Positions 33,742 through 45,700 of a stretch of 64,000 nucleotides of DNA are shown here, one piece after another. The position numbers and the translations under genes are program-made. The stretch comes from Ostrinia nubilalis (lineage: Eukaryota > Arthropoda > Insecta > Lepidoptera > Crambidae): positions 9,989,501-10,053,500 of the forward strand of contig NC_087093.1 of NCBI RefSeq assembly GCF_963855985.1, read 5' to 3'. The first letter of the stretch is position 1. Each line of letters starts with the position of its first letter. A model generated the notes under the pieces. It had not been told where the DNA came from. It worked only from the letters and a program-made list of their open reading frames with translations, and searched no databases.

Positions 33742-36700
33742 CTGGAAGAGAAATGTTTATGTCAGACTATTTTGAACTTTAATGACTAAAAGAAGATAAG
33801 TCCATTTATTTAATATTTTTGGACCAGACTACCACGTTGATCGAACGCCGCTTTCATTGAGCGAAAGTGATATGTAAAAATATCTTTATTTTCACGTAAT
33901 ATCAGACATATAATACAATTAGGCTGGGTTGCACCATGTGACTTTAACTTTGACAAACGTCCAAAGTCTGTCAAGGAGACTCTATACAAAAAACACCGGT
34001 TATCGTTATAATAAAAAAAAAGTTACAGTCAAAGTTAGGTGGTGCAAATCAGCCTTAAAGTTGCTATCACCTGCCAGTTAATAATAGATTTAAAAGAAAA
34101 ACACCACAAGTTGGCAAAAGTTTTTAAAATTCCACAATATTACTGGATATTATTATTTTATCACAACAAAGAACTCAAACACACAGAATTCTAAAAGATT
34201 TTTCATGCACTTTCATTCTAGCCCAGTTCATTTTTCAAACTGCCTATTTTCCATTTTTCGTTTTCAGCTTTTTAATGCAACTTACAGAGCAGGTTCAAGA
34301 TAACCAAAATGAATTCTTATTGTTACCCTATTTTCTTTGCACAGATTTCATGCATTTTCAGTTTTTGCAAGCGGGAAGCTAAAATAAAAATTTAAGCTAA
34401 CTTTTTCACCTATTATGTTCAACCCGTTTTTATTAGAGAGCTTCATTTTCACTGTAAAAGCGTTTTCATTGTCTGCTGATTTTCGGATTACAAATTAAGA
34501 ATAATATGAATTACGAAGTAAGCCAGATTATTTTATAATTGTGTTACTTTATGAAAATAACGAATCAATGAACATTAACAAAAGTAAAAAAAGAAAATGA
34601 AAAACGATGAGATCGGAGAGTGATATTTATTTACAAAAATTTAACAACATTTGCAAGGGCCTTTTGTGTTTTAACTTTAAGTTGGTTTAGTTTAGTTTGG
34701 CGGTACAATAAGAAGTAACCTACGTACTGTATTCTATGAAAATGAAACGTTCATATTAATGTAGTTCCGGTGAGTACAAAGTTGTCATAAACTTTGCCAG
34801 GCAGCGTGTATGTAGGTACTTCTGTGTAAATGCACTTCCAGACTCGTATAACGCAAACCAACGAATAAACACATACAGATCAAAATCATAGAAAAGTAGG
34901 CATGGTTATATTAATATTTTGTGTCCGTTGTCGAGCCCTTAAACACCATCATAATATAGGTTAGTCACAATGAATACTACACTACACTCTAAAAAAACTC
35001 AAAACAAAAGAAAAGGCAAGACCAATTTGACCATCTCACATTCCTCGCACCTCACTACACGTAAACGTGTAAAACAAAGTGCGAATAAGACAAAAACGAT
35101 GACCGTATAATTTGTTATTCTAGTACACTGTAGGCATTAATTGTTCAGAGCCGGGAATTCTCTAATCTATGCTTTGCCGCGTTAGGATAAGGCTACACTC
35201 CTAATTGTTGGTAATCCAATTGTGTGAAAGCTTTTTTTCTTTGAGGGTGGATTCTACCAAACAAAAGTCAATATTAATCAAAGAATAAATCGTCAGTTTT
35301 TCAGGAGTTATTCTCGGAAAAAAGTTTGGTCGAATCGGGCCTTAGAGATTTTCCTAAGGCTAGGTTGCACCATCTTTAACAAAGGTCAAAAGTCTGTCAA
35401 ACTCCATACAAAACTGATCGGTTATCGTTATAGTTACGGTTAAAGTAAGGTAGTGTAGTTATTTTATATCAATTATCTTGTAAGATATTTCATTGTTCTC
35501 ATGGCAGAGAAGAGATCAATGGATAGTAAAGATCGAAGAGATGAGAGGCCTTTGTTATTTTGAGACATGCCATTTAGCATAACATTTTTAAATGATTGCA
35601 AAGCCAACTACTAGTATTTTTCCAGTTAAGGATATTAAAAAAACTTTCCCGTATTTTTGGCTTATTTAAAATGTAATGTGGCCTTCGCCTTACGGTTGTC
35701 CATTTATTACGCTAACCTTACAGTGTTTAGTTCACCTCTAGGAATTCAACCTTCGCGATAAATTACACGTGCGTGGATCTTGCAGGAACCACAGCACAAT
35801 TGGATTACTCGTAGTTTTACATTTGAATTTCGAACTAAGCATTTTTAAATTCGAATCAAGTATTCTAAATTCAAATAAAGTATTCTTTATTCGAAATTAA
35901 AAAATATTTGGTTCTAAAAATGTTTGGTGTAAGTTAGGCCCGGTTTCCATCAAGGCGGAATGGAGCTGTGCAGAACGAAGAGGAAAAGTGTAAATTATGA
36001 AAGGACATTGTCAGAAACCGCCTAAAAACCGCCCAAAAACATTAACCCATCATAATTATTTTCTATTTTTTTTAATACATTAAGCACCCTTTCATTCTAA
36101 TGGACACTTAAGCATTGAAAAATTAAATAAATAAGTCTTTTAACGTTTATTCTATAATACTATTACAACTTCCGGACGTTTTGGTGCGTGGCATGGTCTA
36201 AAACCTATCAAGTTCCATAATTTTTGCCGATAAAATCTGTACGAGGCATTACCGTACTTTATTGCTGGGAGTCCATGTATAGTGATGTTCCTGCGGCCAT
36301 CATAGACAATAAAATATCGATTTTGAAAATAAAATAAATCGATTAAACTGCTTTGAAGACTAGATTTGCGTTAAAAGCTAAAAAGATATTCACACTATTA
36401 CAAGAAGCTATCTAAAGTGTCCAACTGGTCGAAGGTCGTAAATAAAATAAAAATAATTAGGACCATAAACTGATATTCATGGTATCATAACTGTAAAAGT
36501 GTCAGAATCCGATGTTGAATCCAATGCCAGTTGAAGTGTGAGAAACATATATCAACCTAGTATAGTTGCCAGTCTCTCATAATCTATGCCAATGAGGGTT
36601 TTCGCGATTGAAAAATCCGCCAGATGGCAATACGTAGACGTGAGGTCCAAATGCTGCATGATTGGTTATTTTTGACATGACATTGACAGATATCCACCAA

Positions 36701-39700
36701 TCATGCAGCATTTGTACCTCGCGTCTACGTATTGCCATCTCGCGGATTTTTCAATCGCGAAAACCCTCATTCATAGCACATGTATAATAATTGGCTCTGT
36801 GCACGATTACAGCGCCAACTAGCGTCCACAACTTTGAGGGCTCTGTCACATTGACATTTAGGTCGTATATTTGTGAAAAAATATCGAAATGAAAAAATAA
36901 CAAATATTTTCGACTAATAAATTGTTGTGATACCACGATTTGGGTGGAAAAAAGGTTTTGAAATCATTTTGGTCATTCAAATCAAATGAGGTAAGTCCAA
37001 AAAATGTGTTTAATTTTGATTGTGTCAGGGTTTGTTTACTTCATTTATAGTTGTAGTTTTACAGTAAAACAAAAAGAAAAAGCTACTTTAACGGTTTCAT
37101 TATATAACAGTAAATATATTTAAATGTTCCTGTATCGCTAGTAATAAATTAAATATCGTTTTCAGATCGGAATGAGTATTGTTTTGAAGACCGGGTTTGT
37201 GAGTGTTACAATATCAAATTCCAACCACAAACCGTATTTAAAGGAAAGTTGTTGGTATTGGCTGGACAAGTCCGAGATGTAGAAGAATTCAGAACAAAAC
37301 AAGGGCAGAGTTCAATAATTCACGCTCTCATCATAAGGCAAACATCTGTGCACAACAACTACTGTGACTCATTTTTGTACTACCACGTTGTATAGTCTAG
37401 TTATTTCCAAATTGTAAACGGCTATTAAACCAGCCCTATCGAAATACAGTCCACTCTTTTATTTAAGTTCCCAGTAGGACCCTTTTCATGCGATTAATTA
37501 ATGATATAAAAATGTATTATGTAGAATCGCTTTGCCATTGACAGATACATCTGATGGCAGAGCTTACATTATTTCTACTTTTGACCACCATGAGCGCTGC
37601 GATAGATTATGTTACCCCCACCTAGTACTTCGCACCCAGCGAATAGACCAAATGAACTTTTATAGATTGTGAAAGAGAAGATAAAGATTTTATTATTTTA
37701 TTAAAATCTTGCCACGAGGTAGTTTTTCAGTAGAAACCAGGATTGGATAATCGCTACAGGCAAGTATCAGAACATTTTATAAATATTTTTAATCGATTAT
37801 ATCCTTGTGAATCGTTTTAATAAATTGTCATTTTACTTTTTCAATTAAAACTTTTTCAATTCCTAGTCTTGTCAAACTGTCATAATGTCAACAAATTATA
37901 AATGTCACGTCAGTTGACTCAATTTCAGTCTTCTGTGCGTTTATTGTATTTTTATTTCAATGAAATAGTGCTAAAGGGTTAGTACTAAAAGTGAAAGCCT
38001 TTTTTCAGAAAGAAAACCAATGTGGTGCCCTTATTATTCATACTGTTTGAAAGTTACAAGTCAGTGATACAGAGTTGCCGACATTATAACTCCGTAGTGA
38101 TACCATACCAAAGAAGAAGTTTTCCTAAACACTTGTGTTATTTTTATATGTGATCAAATAAAAAGGATTAATTCTACTGCTCAAATGGAATAACTTATCC
38201 CAAGAGACCGAATATAAAAAAAAACCTCTCCATAGAAATTATCACCATCACGAGGATGTGAATTTTCTTGAGAATTTGATATTGGTCCTGTAAGAAAAGT
38301 AGTTGTATTTCAGTAGTAGAATCAACCCTTCTTGTTTCATCAGCAAGAGTAACTATAAAAACGCCCTGTAGGTAGGTATTATTAAGCTGAAGAGTTTGTT
38401 TAGTGTCAAAGACTGTCACATAGTGTAACTTAAATTGGCATATTATGATAATGAACATAAAAACTTAAATAAATATTTATGTTAATATTTTTTCTATTTA
38501 TTTATTTTCCCAAAGCTTCACAGTAACAGCTGAAACAGCAATACTGTTGTAAAACTAAACTTGGAACAAACTGTTACAAATATTTTACAAATTAAAATAA
38601 AACCGCATGTTGCTTTACTTTCTCGTATAGGTAATAAATGTAATTAATGGCTAGATTATTAATGTTACTTTGTTACCCTCAATAGTGAGGAGATCTTATA
38701 AAATGGTAACCCTGATTTTCATTGTCATTCAAGTGCTCTTTCTTCGCATAGGCTTCTGTGATTTGGCCAAGGGCCACACACATTGCGATAACATTATGCG
38801 ACATTGATTTGACAGCAGCGGAGTGAAGTCTTGCGACTATGCAAAATGATACCCTGTAATCGTAGCGCATATAGACATAGACGGGGCGGGGCACATAGCT
38901 CGTAGAGCTGATGGCCGCTGGGGCAGGAAAGTTCTTGAGTGGCGACCACGAGCCGAAAGACGTAGCGTGGGCAGGCCTCCCACTAGGTGGACCGACGATC
39001 TGGTGAAGGTCGCGGGAGGTGCCTGTATGCGAGCGGTGCAAGATCGGTCTTCGTGGAAATCCTTGGGGGAGGCCTTTGTCCAGCAGTGGACGTCTTTTCG
39101 GCTGAAACGAACGATACGTATTACCACTATTTATTATTATTATTATTGGTTTTTGGGCCTTTATTAGCGCCAACTCGACCAGGTTTGATCTATTGTGGCA
39201 GCCCTTGTCTTTAAAGTTCACTGCTTAGTCCCGTTGAGTCTATAAATTTCCAGATTCTTTGGAGCGTGATATCTGCTATCTCATCCGGGTGCATGATGTG
39301 TCGCCCGAGATGGATACTTCTTTTGCTCATAAGCGGGAAGCATGAGCAAAGAACATGCATGGCCGTTTCTTCTTCTGTATGGCAGAATCTGCACAGAGTT
39401 TCCTCGGTCATGTTCATGTTCGATTTATGTTTGTTTAGTTTGCAGTGGCCGGTCAGTATTCTAGTCACTGCACAGGCTTTGTATCTTTTGAACTTTAGCA
39501 GTTCCTTAGTTACTTTATTGCTATATCCCTGAATGAGTGCTTTTGAGTGTTTTTGTCCCGATGTAGACTTCCACCACTCAATAGCCTCTTGTTTGCAGAG
39601 GGCGGTTAGTAGCGTGGTGGCTCGTTGTTTGGTAATGCCACAGAACGGTTCTACGCCGATTTGAGGGTTATCGGCTCCATCTCTGGCGAGTTCATCTGCT

Positions 39701-42700
39701 ACTTCGTTTCCTTCTATATTCGAATGTCCTGGTACCCATGTAAGCGTTACTTTGTTGGTATTTCCCAGTGCATTCAGTGTCTCGGTGCATGTTTGCACCA
39801 ATTTTGACGTGTATTCGAAGGATGTTAAGGCCAGCAGTGCTGCTTGGCTGTCTGAGTTGATGTAGATGTGTTGATCCTGGAGCTTCCTTTCCAAGTTTAT
39901 CTCTGCACATTTGTTTATGGCAAAGACCTCGGCTTGGAAGATTGAGGCTTCAGTCCCCATGTTTAGGCTAACTTTGAGCTTAGGCCTCTCTCCGTAGATC
40001 CCGCAACCTACATTATTTTCCTTTTTGGATCCGTCCGTGTACCAGACGTGACTACCTTCCTTAAATGACATTTGGCCTTCTAGCCATTTGTCTCTAGGAG
40101 GTATGTTTACGGAATATAGTTTAGTGAAGTTACATTCCGTATGCATGTCGTCACTGGGCATGCACAGAAGTTTGTTTTCAAGTACTGATTCCTTGAGTCT
40201 TATCAGATTTTGAGAAGCCCATCTGACTTTCGTGCGGGTGCAGATTCTATATGTGCTCTGCTTGGCTTCTTTTTGCACATGCATATGCAGTATACCACTA
40301 TTTACCAGACATTACTATTTATTGCATACTCGCCGGATTACACGTTGTAGGAGCACGCGCGTTACAGCTTCGGCCTTGCATTATTATAAGATCTTGTTCC
40401 GCCCTTTTACGAACTTCCTCCGTGAGGATATCCCCGCCGAATTCTATGATGAACCTATCAAAAGTCATATCCTGCAATGTCAACCCACCACAAGGTGGAC
40501 CGACGACCTGATAAAGGTAGCGGGAAGGCGCTGGATGCAGGCCGCTACCAACCGTGCGATGTGGAAGTCATTGGGGGAGGCCTATGTTCAGTAGTGGACG
40601 TCCTGTGGCTGAAATGATGATGATGATGATGAAATGAATGAAAATGACAAATCTTCGAACGAGTATAATACCGTGCCAAAGTAATCATATAATTTTGGCA
40701 CCTTAATAACTATTGCCGTTTTTGTTGTAAAGATCATGCAGCGCTACTTGCGGATATTATTGGAAAGAAAACTATGTGGGCTCTAGATCTGAAGCCGCTT
40801 TAACGAACACGAAGTGCTCATACAATGCGGCATATTTTCTTCCAGTCTTTAGTCAGGACTTTAGTCGAATTAAAACCCCGGTTGAACGTGATATAGCCGC
40901 ACTAGAATACGATGCTTTTTTGCATAATCGCAAGACTTCGTTCCGGTGACGACCGAATGTTATCATGATGTATGTGGCCCAGGGGTTACCGTAGCCGCTA
41001 AGGTTTGAAACTTCTTGCTTAAAATATTGTAGTCTTTGGCATAGACTACGATGGTAGTCATGGAGATAGGAGTTTGTTATCTCGTGTCAGATGTAAATGG
41101 TGAAAAGAAAACTCATGATTCGTGTTATTTTTATGCAATATGTAGGTATTTTATAAAAGTGGAACCCCGAGTGATCTCCAAAACCCATTCTATTATTATA
41201 TACGATTCGGCTTCGATATCTATAATACAATAGGAGTTTATTTCATGTGTCAGATGACAAGGGTGGAAACAACCTACGATTCATGTTGTTTATTTACGTG
41301 CAATATGTGGGCATATTATAAAAGTGGAATGCCGAGTTGTATATTTCTAAAACTTGTTCTATTATTTTATACTATTTGGCTGCGACTCGGCGTGACGACA
41401 ATACAAAACATTTTTCGCGAATCGGTGTTCATACATTCACACAATACATTAGACGCCATGTTGTCATAAACGACATATTATAAAATCGCTGTGATTTAAT
41501 ATTCCTAATCATTAATTTTATGGCAAGTGTCCATCAGGAATCATTGTTCTTACACACAGAATCGTATTATTTCGCTTTCGGGTAGTAATATGTCAAAATT
41601 GTTGGTTCTTAGGCGAACAATGTATGGAGAACGAACATTGTCCTTTGATTAGTTATTTAAAACATTTCTCCACTCGGCTTCGCTCCGCCTCGGTGGAATC
41701 CGCGCTTAATGCACAACAATATGTTCTCGCATAGTTTATCGCACTTCAATATCAATGATCTTGTTATTTAGTATTGGAAATTGAAAACTAAGTGGCTTAT
41801 ATTGAACAAGCACGATTATAAAGCCACAATGGGACCAATGTCCACTCGAAATAGCCGGCTACATTGTACTATCAATTTCAGCACTGCAGGTTTAATGATT
41901 GAACAATCAGCGTTCGTGGAATTGAAAGTCAATTGCAATTTGACCATTTAATTAATGCAGGTAATAATCGTATAATAGCAAGAGTAAACAGATACTTAAG
42001 TAAATGCTACATAATCGTTAATTGCACAGGATTATAGCCTCTATTACTATATAATATATATATACAGGGTGTTACTTTGCATTCTTGCCATATTTACAGA
42101 GGTTACTATATTACTGATACTGAACACAAATCCGTAAAAAAATAATGCCCGAATTTTTTTTTTTTTAATCTTGAGTATTTTATTTTATCGACAATCTGTT
42201 AAACACACCACTAATTATCGTAACGCATGCACATCACTTGTTGGCGATGGCGATGGAGACTTTTTTACTTTTTATTGTATTTTTAAATATCTATTGCAAT
42301 CTATTGTCTTTAAAATGTCTTTTTGACACTTGTAAAAAACTGAGAAATCCATCAAACACAAATCACGTTATAAATAATACAAAAATGACTGAAGTGTATT
42401 CAAACAACGAATAATTTAATCAAAATGGTGCTTGGAGTGTCTGCAAGACGTCTTAGACGAAATGCTTGATGACGTACCCTTAGCGTTACACCAAATGCTC
42501 TACTACCAGCAGGATGGTGCTCCCCCACAATAAGGACGTCAAGTGCGCGAATAATACGTTTGGTGAACAGTGGATTGGACGAGAGGTCCAGTAGCTTGGC
42601 CACCACGATCCTCGGACCTGACACCAATGGATTTTTGGAGTGACTTGAAACGACTGGTATGCGCAGAAGAGATAAACAGTGTAAACGCGTTACATGAAAG

Positions 42701-45700
42701 GATTGTTTTAGTGAAACTGTGATACAAAACATTTATGTGTTGCGAAAACTAAAGCGAAAAACCTACGCTTAGCCGTGCTAGACTGTGCCTTCATCAGAAC
42801 GGAGGACACTTTGAACACTTGCTTCGCAGTACGTAAACTTTGTAAGTAGGAAATTATAAATAAATAATTAATTGTGAATAAGGTGATTTCATTTCATACT
42901 TAATTTATTAATTTGTAAAAATAGGGTACAATGTTGTAAATTAATTGAAACCCTATTAATTATTACGTATTTTTGACGGTCCTAATCCCGTAAAGTAGAA
43001 AGGAATATCTGAAATCAACTAAAGAGTATTTTAAAATAGTTATTATGACTGGATAAAAAGGCTGGTACCCAAAGCCATAAAATTAAGAACTAGGCCACGC
43101 CCACTAGGTTTATTCCACTTGCACCTGTAGAACGTGCGAGACAAAATTGGTTTATTCCAATTTGTACTGAAAAACCAAATTTACTAAAAACTTAGTGTAC
43201 TTTCTTTATGGGAGTCTCTTGTTTATCTTAAATAGTAGGTATTGTTACCTACTTTTATCTCTGTGAATATGGCAAGAATGCAAAGTAACACGGTGTAGAT
43301 GAATAGTCATCTCGGGCTCTAAGTGCACTGCTCTAGCGTACTAGAGTTCGGCAGATCTTATATCAGCGTATCAGCGCGCGACGAAGAGCGCTACATGTTT
43401 ATTAGTTACACCACAGAATCTATTACCACTCACCTCGGGCTTTAATTGCACTGCTCTGGCGTACCAGCGCTCGGCAAATCTACAGCGGCGCGTTTCGCAG
43501 CGCTCGCGCAGCGGACGAAGCGAAGCGCGTTACATGTTCGATAATTGTACCATTGCATTATAGACTCTATTACTACTTACCTCGGGCTTTAATTGCACTG
43601 CTCTGGCGTACCAGCGCTCGGCAGATCTACAGCGGCGCGCGTCCCGCAGCGCTCGCGCAGCGGACGAAGCCCGAGCGCTGTCAGTCGGCGCTAATTTCGC
43701 TGCTGCTACGAGTTGGTCTGCTGACTCGCGTAGCCTTCGCTGTGATCTTAGGAACATACCTAAAACAATTCACAAAAATTGTAAAACTAAAATAGATTCA
43801 TTGTTAGGTAAATAGTTCATATTCAACAATTAACAATCCAAATAATCCTGTATCTCTAACGATGCAGAGCAGCATCAGAACTACGTTTCATTTATTTAGT
43901 AATTATGTTACCTGTCTTCGTATTATGTCTATGTTCATATAATTTTGGACGAGTATAATTAAAGGGCTTTATCGGTGCGCAATATAAATTGATTTTGAAG
44001 TAAAAAATTAAAGTATAGTAATGTGCATAAAATCTACTTGGAATTTTATTAATCACAAAGTACGTAATATTATGTTTTCTATCTATAAGATTTATGTTCC
44101 TTTTATCACATTACTATCCCATTCCCCTCTTCAACTGATCAGCTGATTCAATTACGATCTTGCCAAGTAGTACACCGTTCCTATTCCTGTATCTCCCAAA
44201 TGAAACCGTGCGAAACACTACACTAAGTGACCGGAGGAAACTATTCAGATTCATACTGCACATGTGTCCTGTTTACAAATGCATCGTGTAACAATATATC
44301 TGTGTTGGGCTTATGTGCCTTATTGCTGGCCTCCCGATTGGATGTGTCCCATTTATATACAAGCCCAGGAGTCGTGCGGCTTTGTAGCCCACTCTGCCGT
44401 TGCTTAGACTTACGAGCTATTGTTCGTGATCCATTGCATTAGGTCTTGGAAGAATAAGACGAAATAACGGTTATGGGGCCAGTTAAAGAAGGAAGAAAGG
44501 AAGGAAATCAGGATGTTGGACAATGGTTTTGGTTGGTATTTAGGTACAGACTACAGTTATAATTTAATGTCTTAGGTGGGACACACAAATTCTAAAATGT
44601 GCTTATGTAATTGACTCTACAGGCAACATTGTTTTGGAAAATCATCTTGATGGATAATGAGTGTCAATTTTTAGGGTTCCGTACCTCAAAAGGAAAAAAC
44701 GGAACCCTTATAGGATCACTTTGTTGTCCGTCCGTCCGTCTGTCAAGACCCTTTTTCTCAGGAACGCGTGGAGGTATGAAGCTGAAATTTATATCAATTA
44801 CTCAGGTCTACTGTCCCTTGAAGCTGTGAAAAAATCAAACTTCTAAGCCAACGCAATCAAAAGATACAGCCGTTTATGCCGCAAATTTTCGACACTTGCA
44901 AGGGAATCAAAACCTACAGAGTGCTTCCCGTGAACTCAGAATCTTGAAATTTGGTACGAAGCAACGTCTTATAGCATAGATAAAGGAAAAATTACGAAAA
45001 CCATAAATTTTTAGTTACATCACATAATATATTTTTTTTAATAATTTTAAACTTACTACCCATTTCCTCATAAACGCGTAGAGGTATTCAATTGAAATTC
45101 ATACCAAATACTCAAGTCTATAATACCTTTAAGCTGTAACAAAATCAAACTTCTATGTCAACGCAATCAAAAGAAACAGCAATTTAAGCTGCATATTTTG
45201 AAACTCGCAAGTACTCGCAAGGGAATCAAAACCTAAAGGGTACTTCCAGTCGACCTAGAATCTTGAAATTTGGCATGAAGCAACTTTTTATAGCACACAT
45301 AAAGGAAAAATTCCGAAAACCTTAAATTTTTAGTTACATTACAAAATATATATTTTTTAATAAATATAAACTTATTACTTTTTTCCTCATGAACGCGTAG
45401 AGCTATCAAGTTGAAATTCATATCAAATACTTAGATCTAATTGCCTTTAACCCGTGAAAAAAAAAAACATAGTTATGACTCGATTGTCGTAATGAACGAA
45501 CTTTGTAAACCTTGCAGGTTTGTACGGAACCCTCGGTGCGCGAGTCCGACTCGCACTTGGCCGGTTTTTTTCTTTTTATTACAACTTTTGATTGTAGAAG
45601 CTCTACAGATGACGGTATATCTAGCTAAACAATGTGGCATCTTAAGTTATTGTAGTAGATGTTATTTTGCAACTAAATGTAGAGTCTGATGTGCTGGGCT

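Larger units (their letters stand above)
38200..41645. repeat. Left arm of a large inverted repeat
   Basis: Apart from the LINE insertion, the arm is the inverted copy of 61434-64000. Homology starts near the 'TTTG' at 41645/61434 and continues to the window edge, so the true arm end is unknown. It contains two RTE tails, a tandem repeat and no cellular gene. Confidence 0.88.

Noticed and set aside
38679..39221. Minus-strand ORF of 180 codons
   Set aside because: It is antisense to the RTE tail and adjoining repeat; no independent protein features.
43553..43795. Plus-strand ORF over exon e
   Set aside because: Antisense shadow of the TMTC2 exon, whose splice sites and TPR residues are on the minus strand.
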